This document shows positions 41,728 to 52,900 of a stretch of DNA of 61,486 nt, in pieces. The notes beneath the pieces are model-generated. The model worked only from the letters and a program-made list of their open reading frames with translations, was not told the DNA's origin and made no database searches. The position numbers and the translations under genes were made by a program. The DNA is taken from assembly GCA_004335835.1 (NCBI GenBank), contig RWJK01001718.1, positions 847 through 62,332 of the forward strand, read 5' to 3'. This DNA is from Scenedesmus sp. ARA3. Its lineage: Eukaryota > Chlorophyta > Chlorophyceae > Sphaeropleales > Scenedesmaceae. The first letter of the stretch is position 1, and the number at the start of each line of letters is the position of its first letter.

Positions 41728-44261
41728 GAGTGGCGCAACGCAGGATGCGGCACGGCAGTGTGCTTGTCAAGCTGAGCTGCTGATGCTATGCAATTTTGAC
41801 CGCAGCAAGCACAAAATGGGACGGGAAAGGACGATTGTTGTGCGCAGGATGGGGGCGGTCCAGTTGAACCCTCCACTGAAACATGTGGACGTGTGACTGA
41901 GTCAGCCCCGGGTGGCATTTGATTGTTTTGTTTTGTTGCATGTCAGCCGCCAAGTCGGCGGCATGCAAGGGCTAGCACAGCGCAGTCGCAGTGGCAGGAG
42001 AGTATTGTGATGCTCAACTTCAAGGGTAGCTGCAGGAGGGGCTCTGGTGCGTAATTGGTTCGGCCCTGGAGGGCATGGAAGCACTACGATTTCATTGATA
42101 GGCTACAGACAGGCAAGCTGGGGCAAGCTTACGTCAGGGGTGAGCTGCTTGCTGCAGCTGCCATGCTACAATGGCATGTCACACCACCCCATGCAGGTTT
42201 TCATCCTAATCCATGTGACCCAATCTCACAGCCCAGCTGAGATGCTGGCCAGCAGCGTTGCAACACACTTGTTGTTTGGGCTTCAGGGCCTGATCCTGAG
42301 CATCTCCAGTGACATGCCAGGACACATAAAGGTGCTGCAGCAGTGCAAGGGCACTGCTGCGCACGTCTGCAGTGATGTGTACACAACAGCAGGGCTGCTT
42401 TGTTGCCCGTGCTGACATGGGATGTCAGTAGAAACACCATTGATTTCCTCTTACGCAGGCGCACAAGCAGGTGGTGCTACTGGTGGTGTCACACTGCGTA
42501 GGCAGGGCTTGGGTCCATCTCTTTGGCCCTGCTCAAGCTATGCGTGTTGACATCTTACACCAGCAGCAGCTAGTAAACATTTATTGATTTATTTCATTTT
42601 GTTGTTGCTTAGGCAGCTTGACTAGTAGGTGCTGTTAGGCGCCAATATCAGCACCAAGCATCCCATGGTGCACGGTGGGCTTGTTTTGTCTTATGATCCT
42701 GTGTTGCGAGTGAGTTGTTGGCCAGCAGACTATTGTGATGCCAGAAGGCTTCAGTACTAGAAGTATACCCAAATGCACCTCAGTCTTGCCAAACCTCAAT
42801 GATGTGCTGCCAATTCCAACTCTCAAGCAGCTCACATGTTGGCAATAGCTGCACTGAGAGGTGGACCAAACGCACCAGAGTTATATGTATGTGCTCCACA
42901 GCCGTGCTGCAGCCAGCTTTGCGTGTGCTTGGTTGGTGTGACGCCAGTGATGTGCCAGGTGTTTATCTTGACCTTGATGTTTGTGTGACAAAAATCGTTT
43001 ATGTAGGCATGCACACAGCTGCATGCTCCCCATGCAAATGATGGCGGCTGCATTGCTACGGTAGAGGCTGCTTGCTGTGACATTGACGGGTGTGGTGTTT
43101 ACCCCATGTAGACTTGACAGTGGCACTACGCAGGGCATCTTGAAGGCCTGCTCTCTGGTACCTGGCTGGTGTTGCATTGAACAGCCAAATTTGAACCTGT
43201 CGCCATCGTGATGCAGCCCAGTATCTACAGTTGCAGGCATTTATTGGTAACATGCTGACGACAATGATGATGCTGATGATGAGGTTGCAGGCACCCGGTG
43301 CACTGCACCCGGGCGCCTGGCAGGCACCCCCTTCAAGGGAAGTTCATGCCAGGCTGGTCAAGAGGGTCTGGCAGTGTGGTGTGGCACTAACGGTATGCTC
43401 AGATAGCTTCCAGAGTGTCCCCATCACTTGCAGGATGAGAGGTGACGTGTGTGCCTGAAGCACGTGGCAGCGGCGCCTCGGCTGCGGGTGCCAGGTACGA
43501 TGAGCGTGTCTGACTCACACCTGGAACCGTGCATGACCAGCATAGTTCAAAGGCCTGGCCAGCTGATGTAGGCATAGTTCTTGTAACGTTACACAAACTC
43601 TTGCGTTCCGCTCTAAACGCTATACTGCCAGGAGGACGCTGGCAACAGGGCTTTGGCATTTTGAACAGATGCTATGACGCTCCAAGCGGTTTTGTCATGC
43701 CAGTTTGCTCTGAGTGCTTGCCAGCAGAATCATAGTTGCAAAAGCAGCACGCCCACTGTAAAGTATGTTATGCCGACGATGATTACGGGGTCTGCTGCGG
43801 GGAACTCAACGTATTTGCCTCTTCTGTCTGCCTGAGGCTGACCAGTGACCTCTGCTGGCAGCAGCACAGTGTGCAAGCCCAGAAGGCAGAGCAAGCACCT
43901 GATCACATCTAAGGGTGGTTTATGCCTACCTAAAACGGAATCGCTGCTCTCCAATTCTGCGAGGGTCATCGTCGTGTACTCACTGGACAGCTGAGCTTGC
44001 TTGAGCATCGAAGGAGAGCAGCGGGCCATCCATCAAAACGAACTGTTTGACTGAACCAAAGGTGCGTTTGCTTTGAGCTGGTCGTTGGTACTGACGTGCC
44101 GTTGGCACCTGCACGTCAGGCACCTTGGCAGCACCACACAGGCAGCACTTTCATGTATACTGCTCATGCGCTCATCGTACCCGCGTGGTGATTCCACCTG
44201 CTTCTGCCATGAAACATGCAGGTGTTTCAGCAGCAGCAAGAGCACAGCGGCAGCAGGCAGC
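41728..44261. other. Intergenic region between MYB and the sphingoid hydroxylase
   Basis: 2.5 kb without a recognisable gene. At 43289-43316 the sequence CACCCGGTGCACTGCACCCG is part of an imperfect inverted repeat. ORFs are short and domain-free. The hydroxylase frame stays open upstream to 44073, but without a better start than ATG 44262. Confidence 0.55.
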
Positions 44262-45140
44262 ATGGAGGCAGTGGCGGCAGCAGCCAGGGGCCTGGTGCAT
44301 CACTGCCAGACTGTTGCAGCACAGCGGCTCACGCTGCACTCCCCAGAGCTCTGGGTTTCCCTGCTGCCAGTGGTGTTCTACTGGGCAGTTTCAGCGTATT
44401 TTGAAGTGTTGGACCGCCTGAAGCTGCCAGCGTTTGAAAAGCACCGCCTTCACAGCGAGCAGGAGGCACGGGCGCGCAACCAGGTCAGCAGGAGCCATGT
44501 GTTCTGGCGGGTGCTGCTGCAGCACGCCATCCAGGTGGCAGTTGGTGTGCTGATGACACTGGCAGACCCAGGCTTCTGCGACGCAAAGCCCTGGACAGGC
44601 TGGCTGGCAGCAGTGCCGGAGTTCTTTGTGGCCATGCTGGTCATGGATGCCTGGCAGTACATCATCCACCGCGCCATGCACGAGAGTAAGGCGCTGTACA
44701 ATGCCATCCACAGCCACCACCACCGCATGATCATCTGCTACGCGTACGGCGCACTGTACAACCACCCTCTGGAGGCGCTGCTGCTTGACACAGTCGGCGG
44801 CGTGGTCAGCTTCTACGCCAGCGGCATTTCCTGCAAGGGCAGCATCGCGTTCTTCGCCTTCTCAACCGTCAAGACGGTGCTTGACCACAGCGGCTACCGC
44901 TTCCCGGTCAACCCGCTGCATGGGCTGTTCCCAAACAACGCAGCATACCATGACGTGCATCATGACCCTCGCGGGTTCCGGAAGAACTACAGCCAGCCAT
45001 ACTTCACGCACTGGGACTGGCTGCTGGGCACCTACATGGCGCCTGGCGAGCTGAAGCCACTGGCAATCAAGCAGCAGCAGAAGCAGCAGCAATTGCAGCA
45101 AAGCGGGCAGCAGGACGGCGATGGAAAGAAAGAGCTGTGA
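44262..45140 (+). CDS. SBH: Sphingoid-base C4-hydroxylase (fatty acid hydroxylase superfamily)
   Basis: A single-exon ORF of 292 aa. The di-iron histidine boxes are HRAMH (136-140), HSHHH (150-154) and HDVHH (230-234). Conserved blocks shared with plant SBH1/SBH2 include WQYIIHRAMHESKALYNAIH, YAYGALYNHPLEALLLDTVG, STVKTVLDHSGYRFPVNPLH and NNAAYHDVHH. At least three hydrophobic segments suggest an ER multipass enzyme. Known reaction: hydroxylation of dihydrosphingosine at C4 to give phytosphingosine (trihydroxy) bases. Start choice: ATG 44262 (MEAVAAAARGLVHH) fits the short N-terminus of plant SBH. An upstream in-frame ATG near 44166 exists but would add a Cys-rich tail. The C-terminus ends in a Gln-rich stretch (KQQQKQQQLQQSGQQDGDG) with a final KKEL, a possible ER-retrieval-like end. 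The lack of an intron is unusual among its neighbours. Confidence 0.93.
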   Translation: MEAVAAAARGLVHHCQTVAAQRLTLHSPELWVSLLPVVFYWAVSAYFEVLDRLKLPAFEKHRLHSEQEARARNQVSRSHVFWRVLLQHAIQVAVGVLMTLADPGFCDAKPWTGWLAAVPEFFVAMLVMDAWQYIIHRAMHESKALYNAIHSHHHRMIICYAYGALYNHPLEALLLDTVGGVVSFYASGISCKGSIAFFAFSTVKTVLDHSGYRFPVNPLHGLFPNNAAYHDVHHDPRGFRKNYSQPYFTHWDWLLGTYMAPGELKPLAIKQQQKQQQLQQSGQQDGDGKKEL

Positions 45141-46937
45141 CCTGGCGTGGTTTTCTGTGTGATACATGTGTCGTTGGGTGGAGGTTTTTGCATTTGCACC
45201 GGGGGCGGAAGAGTGGGTTTGGGGGCCCGCAAGTTGGACGCAGCAGCTGCTGCAGCGACAGTAACAGCAGGTGTGGTTGTGTGAGTTTCGCAAAAGGCAG
45301 CCCCTTGCTAGCCGGGTTTGTTTCGGCTGGGACAGGCAGCATCATGCCCACATGTTCGTTGCACATGCAAGCTTGGCTATAGAGAGCATATAGCATTCGA
45401 GTGACTTCATGGCAACAGCAGGAACCTAATTTCAGCCATCAACAGCAACACACAGTAGCCACAGCACAGCGGACGATTGGTGCCGCTGCATGGGCTTGTG
45501 TCTTGTGGTGGCCGCTGTGGAATGGGTGACGTGCAGGTGCTGCAGGCTTTTAGAGCTGCATGGCTGGGCCAAGTGCTTTGAAGCAGCAGCAGGAGCATGT
45601 CAAGCAGGTGAATGCTGTGTTGGCACTCCCTTTGTGTGTTCATCAAATGGCATTCTGGTTTTATGCGGTTTATGGGAGCACGCTAATCCTTGTGACTCAC
45701 TCGGAGCTGCACTTTGTTCATTTGCAGCACCCTGGGTCGTGGGTGCACGTTGAACGTCGTGTTGGCACGTGGGGACTGGCCAATCAGCCATGATTGTGCG
45801 CTCAGCGCAGCCTACATGAGTGCAAAACCGCTCAGCAGGCTGCTATATGCTGCACACACTTGCGTGGTTTGGTGCAGCATGCATCGTGTGTGTGTCCTGG
45901 CTGTGTCGCCCATTCAAGCACCTCATGGTCAAGTGGAACACAGAGTTCAAGTTATGATGCTCGCCTATGCATTGCAGCTGTGGACAGCAGCAGTGCATTG
46001 TGTGTTCTGCCCATGCAGCAGCCTGTGCAGACAATCCTCACAGGGTGTGTTGTGTTGGTGTCCAGTTGCTGTGAGGCAGGCAGGGCTGACGATTTCACCG
46101 CAGGTTCAAAACATGATGGGCAAACGAGCGATGGTGGTAGCTTGCCTCTGCTCATCAAGAATTGCTGCGCCTGTAATTCGCGACAATGCCAGTCTGGTCC
46201 TGCAAGGATACCCAGAGCGTCTTGCAGAGCGTGCTCTGACTGCGTGCCACAGCTCATCAAGAAAGCTTTAGCAGTTTGTCTTACAGCTTCGGCTGCGCGA
46301 TGCGTGCACAGCTGCTGCGATCCTACAGCAGCGACGTGACCACTGCTGCAGTGGCAGTACAAAGCACGCTGCGATCCCTGTGCACATAAAACTTGCGTAG
46401 ACGGCTTGCATACTGTTGAAGCACTTTGCTGTGCCACAAGCGCTCCTTTCTTAAACATCCTTGGCCTGATAACTGACAGAGCCCAAAGTCTCGGAGCAGT
46501 CTAGAGCAGCTCGAACGTGAGTTGAAGCACCAAAGGCTGTGTGTTTGTGGCTGGGCCGATATTTAGTTCTGTGCTCGACGAGCAAGCAACAGACCAAAGG
46601 CAGTAGATTCAAGGCTGCACGGCAAGAACTCACAGCCCGGTGCGCCTCTCTTTGTGTGTTCTACGTTCGTCCTGGCTATGATGCCTGCTATACGCTAGGT
46701 TGAAGCGGCCAGGCACCTGTGAAGCGTAGGCTTGCAAGTTGGTTGAGCCTTTCAACTCGGATGCGCCCACGTCGCAGCTTGCAGGCTAGACAGCGGCTCA
46801 TTGTTCATCAACCTGGCTCTGAACATATTTTCCGGTGACTGCAGGGCGGCGTGACTTCCAGGGAGTAGGCGTGGGACAGGGCAGGAACGAAGCAGAGTTT
46901 CTCAGCAGCTGTTTGGAGCAGCTGCCTGCCGCACTCG
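45141..46937. other. Intergenic region upstream of ACC
   Basis: 1.8 kb without a supported gene. It holds the hydroxylase 3' UTR and the ACC promoter and leader. ORFs of up to 185 codons (for example 45714-46271) are His/Cys/Ser-rich and domain-free. Confidence 0.55.
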
Positions 46938-49900
46938 ATGCCGGCAGATATCCCCAACGGAAATGGGGCGGCTGCAGAGGCTTATGAGAATGGGGATGCG
47001 CCAGCAGCAGAGGGGACCCCAGCCAGGGGCTCTCTGCACAACAGGACCCCCTCCTTCCTAGATATGGCCAGGTGAGGACACATCCTGTCACAGAAGCAGC
47101 GCCAGCCCCTTGATAACTGCAGATCACGCCCCTCCAACTCTGGTGTCTGCTCTGCTGCTGCCACGCCCTGTGTCCCACAGTGGCACCACAAACCCCAACA
47201 GGATGGGGCTGCCCAAGCGCCCTCCCAGCCTGAACAAGATGGTGGACACCTTTGTGGCGGAAATGGGCGGTGACAGGCCCATCTACAGGTGCGGACAACG
47301 GCCGTGGCTTCCATCGCCAGCCACAACTGATGCATGCTACTGCTGTTCGCCTGGTGCACTGTCATTGCCGACCAAATACGGCATTGTTGACTGAACATTG
47401 ACGACTGTTTTGTGCTTGCAGTGTGCTGGTGGCTAACAATGGTCTGGCAGCAGTCAAGTTCATGCGCAGCATCCGCACCTGGGCTGTGCAGACGTTTGGT
47501 CACCCGCGTGCTGTTGCCATGGTGGCTATGGCAACACCTGAGGACATCCGCATCAATGCAGAGCACGTGATGCAGGCTGACCAGTTTGTTGAGGTGCCAG
47601 GCGGCACCAACAACAACAACTACGCAAACGTGAAGCTGATCGTGCAGGTGGCGGAGCGTGCTGGCGTGGATGCAGTCTGGCCAGGCTGGTGAGTTTGCAT
47701 GAGGATTACAGAGATGAGGCATCAAGTGCAGGAAAGGCTGGGTGTGCCAGCTGATTTGTTTTTAAAACTGGTGTCAGGTAACCCACACATTTTTTATGAG
47801 CCGGGCCGATTGCTGGCAGATCTGTGTGTTGCTAGCTGCCGCCGTCACAGTGTAAAAGCAAACTTGGGGAGCAACATAGCCGCTGCTTCTGAGCCTGCCA
47901 ATTCCATGCTGGTCACGCTGGTATCAGTCAACCTGCGCATGTGTTGCGGTCCAGGCCTGTTGCTGGCAGAGCATCGCAAGCTGTTGTCGACACATGTGAA
48001 GAAGCATTCCAGTTCAGCATGACATGTGCTGCTTGCTGAGCATGCCGGTGTGCTGCTGGTCTGCAGGGGTCACGCGTCTGAGATCCCTGAGCTACCGCAG
48101 TCGCTGGCAGCTAAGGGCATCAGGTTCCTGGGCCCACCAGCTGAGGCAATGGCAGCGCTGGGAGACAAGGTGAGCGCTGGCACAAGTCCTTGCAGCTGTC
48201 CTTGCAGCCAGCAGCTTCAGCACGCAGCGTGCAGCACAGCTGAAGCCAGCACCGGTGTTCCTGCAAGCGTTGGTTGAATGGCACCCAGCCCACAGCACAT
48301 CCTGCTGCTTGCTTGCGACCCTCGGCTTACTGGTGTTGCTGTGATCGCACATGTGCTGAAATGGATGTGCGCCGTCCTGCAGTACATGCCTGTACATGCT
48401 TGTCTGCAATCACAAGCAGATGAATCCAGTCCTGCATGCCATCCGGTGCATGTCTACTACCCAGCCAGTCATGTGAACAGGTCGCTCCTTGATTTTGCCC
48501 CTGTTTCTTTGCAGATTGGGTCCACCATCCTGGCACAGGCAGCTGGCGTGCCAACGCTGCCCTGGTCAGGCTCAGGTGTGGCAGTGTCCTTTGCAGAGTG
48601 CAATGGTCAGATCCCAGAGGACACCTACAACAAGGCCTGCGTGTTCAGCCTGGATGAGGCCATTGAGAGCTGCCAGCGCATCGGCTATCCCATCATGCTC
48701 AAGGCCTCGTGGGGTGGCGGTGGCAAGGGTATCCGCAAGGTGCACAATGATGATGAAGTGCGCCAGGTGTTCAAGCAGATCCAGGGCGAGGTAAGCACAG
48801 CACAGCAGCCGGCGCCAGGAGCAGCAGTCGAGGAAGTCAGCATCAGCAGGAAACAGCAATGTGTGCCTTGGCTGGATGCTGCCGCATGTTGGTGTTGCTG
48901 CTGGTTCATTTTTCACTGGTTGCTGCAGGCACATCCTCCAGCTGCGCTTGGGGCAGGTTACCCTGCTGTGCATATACCTGATGGGAGGACTGGGAGAGCA
49001 ACATTGTGCGCATGTATTGGTTGGCCATGCAAAACCTCATCACCTGAGCTTGAGGCTGCTCTGCCATGCTATTTGCAGGTGCCCGGCTCACCTATCTTTG
49101 CGATGAAGCTGGCGCCACAGAGCCGCCACTTGGAGGTGCAGCTGGTGGCTGACAGGCACGGCAACGTGGCATCGCTTTTCACGCGCGACTGCAGCGTGCA
49201 GCGCCGCCACCAGAAGATCATTGAGGAGGGGCCAGCGCTGGCAGCCAGCCAGGAGCAGCTGCGTGACATGGAGCGCTGCGCACGCGCACTGGCTCGCAGC
49301 GTGGGCTACCAGGGTGCCGCTACTGTGGAGTACCTGTACCTGATTGAGGAGGGAAAGTACTGCTTCCTGGAGCTGAACCCCCGCCTGCAGGTGCGAGCTG
49401 CGATGGCTGTTTGGCGCTAATTGAGCCAGCAATGCTTGTCAGTGCAGCAGCAGCAGCTGTTCAGGTACGGACAGTGTTGAAGCGCGCAGTGGAGCCCACA
49501 TAGCAAACTGTTGCAGCACATTATTTGGCAGTTGCAGCTGCACGGCAATAGCACTCGACCTGTTCAGCTCTTCCGTTGACATTTCCTGCAAGCGGCAGCC
49601 TGCTTTTCCAGTGCACTCTTGGCAACTTCTGGCCAGCTCATGGCATTACCGCTGTGTGCCTGCGTTTGCAGGTGGAGCACCCCGTGACTGAGGGCATCAC
49701 GGAGACCAACATCCCCTCCATCCAGCTCATGGTTGGCATGGGCATCCCACTGTGGCGCATGCCGGAGCTGCGCACCAGCTTTGACCAGGACCCCAAGGGC
49801 GACACCTTCTTTGACCTGGAGACCACGCCGCAGCGCCTGCCGCAGCACCACGTGGTGGCGGTGCGCATCACTAGCGAGAACGCTGGCGACGGCTTTAAGC

Positions 49901-52900
49901 CTACTGCCGGGCGTGTGGACGAGGTGAGGCTGAGGCAGCAACGGCAGTGCGCTGTGTGCAGCGGGATATGTTCATGTCGCGCATGGCCGGGTGTGGTAGA
50001 CTGCTCAGCAGCGTAAGGACCTTGCTGATTCAGCAGCGTAGCATGGCGCCTTGACGCAGCTGGATAATGCTGAATAGCTTGCATATGTCAACTGCTGCTG
50101 CTGCTGCTACTGCTGCTGACGTGTGCATGCTGCTGCTGCATCCTGCAGGTGGTGTTCAAGCCCTCACCCAACGTGTGGGGCTACTTCAGCGTCAAGGGTG
50201 GTGGCGGCATCCACGAGTTCTCGGACTCTCAGGTGTGTGGCACAGCTGCAGGCTGCTGGTGTATATGTGGCTTGCGTACAAAGGACAATAACGGTTGTTG
50301 ATGGGGTTGGCAGCAAAGGTACCCTAAGAAGTGTCTCGGCATGCATCGGTCACAACAGCAGCGACCTGGACACTGACAGGTCCCCTTGCCGTCGGGCGTG
50401 AACTCGGAGGTGACGACGCTGCCTTGCTGTTGTGCGTTTGTTTCCAGAGACAGGTGCACGCAACAGGAGGATCGTTCCACCGTGTGTGCTGAGCTTTGTA
50501 CATCTGTTGCCGCACTCGCTGTCGCTGCCTGCAGTTTGGCCACCTGTTTGCCAAGGCGCCTACACGCGAGGCAGCCATCCGCGCCATGGTGGTGGCGCTG
50601 CGCGACGTGCGCGTGCGCGGCGAGATCCACACCATCATCGACTACGCGGCAGACATGCTGCAGAGCCCCGAGTTTGTGAACAACGAGATCCACACTGGCT
50701 GGCTGGACAGCCGCATCGCCGCAAACGTGCGCGCAGAGCGGCCGCCGTGGCACCTGTGCGTGATCGGCGCTGCTGCTGTGCGTGCGCACGAGGCGTTTGC
50801 CTGCAAGGCTGCGGAGTACCTGGGCTTCCTGGCTAAGGGCCAGCTGCCGCCACACGACGTCAGCCTCATCTACTTTGAGGTGGGTGGGCAGTGAGTCTGG
50901 TTGGTAGCGTCAAACAGGCAGCACAGCACAGCAGCTGCTGCAGTGCACCGGCCGAGTCTCCCATGCGTAGCTGCCGTGTTGCTGGCTGTTGCACCTACCG
51001 CAGTCAGCATGCTTGCATCCCTGCTGTATGCTCAAGAAAGTCCATTGGTGCTTACTCGCTTGTTGTGTGCTGCTGTGCCTGCCGTCCTGCTTGCGCCCCC
51101 TACAGGACAACATGGTGATCGACGACTTCAAGTACAGCGTGAAGGTGATCCGCCGCGCGCCCTTCATCTTCAACGTGCAGCTCAACAAGAGCAACGTGGA
51201 CGTGGTGGCGCGCAAGCTGGGAGATGGCGGCTTCCTGCTGCAGGTGCGCAAGCGCGAGCAGAAGTTTTGCAGCAAACCAGCAGCGACGATAGCAGTAGTC
51301 CTGTTGCATTCACATCGATCAGTCAAGGCTGCTAGTGAAGCGTGCCTGTCCTGCTTTGTTTCTGCTGACAGCCACAATACCCACAGCAGCATGCACTGGA
51401 ACCTGTAGTGCATGGCATTGCTGCTCAACTGTGCTGCGTCCTGTGCCTGGGTAGGTGGATGGCGAGAGCCACGTGCTGCACACTGAGGAGGAGGCCATGG
51501 GCACGCGCCTGGTCATCGACAACCTCAGCTGCCTCATCGCCAAGGAGGCAGACCCCAGCCGCCTGGTGGCACAGTCGCCAGGCAAGCTGGTGCGGCAGCT
51601 GGTGGCCAACGGCGAGCACGTGGAGCAGGGCCAGCGCTTTGCGGTGGTGGAGGTGATGAAAATGATGATGGACCTGCTGTGCCCGGCCGCTGGTGTGATC
51701 AACTTCGAGGTGAATGAGGGCGCGGCGCTGGCTGCTGGCGAGCTGATTGCCCGCATGCAGCTGGACGACGCCTCACAGGTCAGGCGCGCAGAGAACTTCA
51801 CAGACAACCTGCCGCAGCTGGGCCCGCCCCAGGTGCACTCTGGCCGCCTGGAACACCGCTTCAAGCAGGCGCTCAGCGCTGCCAAGGCCATCATGGCAGG
51901 TGAGAGACCTTGCAGGAATTGCTGCTGGTTGCCTGATACCCGTCAAACGTCTAGCAGCGATTGAGCAGCAGCAGCTAGTGATGTGCAGCAGCAACGTTGA
52001 CCTTGCTCTTACTGTGCTAAGGCAGTTGTTCGACACGCTACGTGCTTCGCTCACGCATTGTTGGTGTGCATGCATGCTGAGCTGACGTTGACACCTGCCA
52101 CCACCTGCTGGTCAATCCTGCAGGCTACAACTACCCCGTGGAGGACGTGCTGCTGGAGCTGGTGGAGTGCCTGGACAACCCGGCGCTGTCGCTGCTGCAG
52201 TGGAACGAGGAGTTCAGCTACATCGAGGGCCGCCTGCCGCCAGGCCTGGCGCCGCGCCTGAACGCGGTGACCGCAGAGCACGAGGCTGCGCTGAACAGCG
52301 CCTTCACTGGCGACCGCGCCAACACAGAGTTCCCTGGCCGCATGCTCATCCGCATCATGCGCGAGACAGTGGAGGTGAGCAGCAGCGCAGGCCGGTTCGT
52401 GCGCTTGTATGTGCGGTGTGCACAAGCAGTGCGCAACTGTATGTGCAGTGGCCTCTTGGGGTTCTTGCATGCCTGTGGGACTAGCGCTCAATGATGTTTG
52501 GAACTAGAACAGTTTGCAGCCTTGCCATGCATGTCTGTTATTTTCACAACAGGCTTGTGCAAATATCCGACAAGCGTGGCAGGGTACAAACTGTTGTATT
52601 TCCACACATGGTTGAGTTGCCCATCTCAGGCTGTGTGGGTGAGGCCGCACTTCAGCCTGCTCTTCTGGTATTCGCGGAACACACCAGCAGCTGACTCCTG
52701 CTGCTGTCTCTGCCTGCTGCACTCCGCTGCGCAGTCTGCTGGTGCTGACACGGCGGCGCTGCAGCAGCAGCTGGACCCGCTGGTGCGTGTGGCCAAGGCG
52801 CACGCGCAGGGCCCAGCCGAGTACGCGCGCAGCATCGTGCAGGAGCTGCTGTCTCAGTTTGCTGACGTGGAGGAGAAGTTTCAGTCCACGTCTGGCGTGA

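Noticed and set aside
46938..47071. Chloroplast targeting of ACC
   Set aside because: The N-terminus is acidic and Gly/Ala/Asn-rich with few Ser/Arg before the conserved region, unlike a transit peptide.
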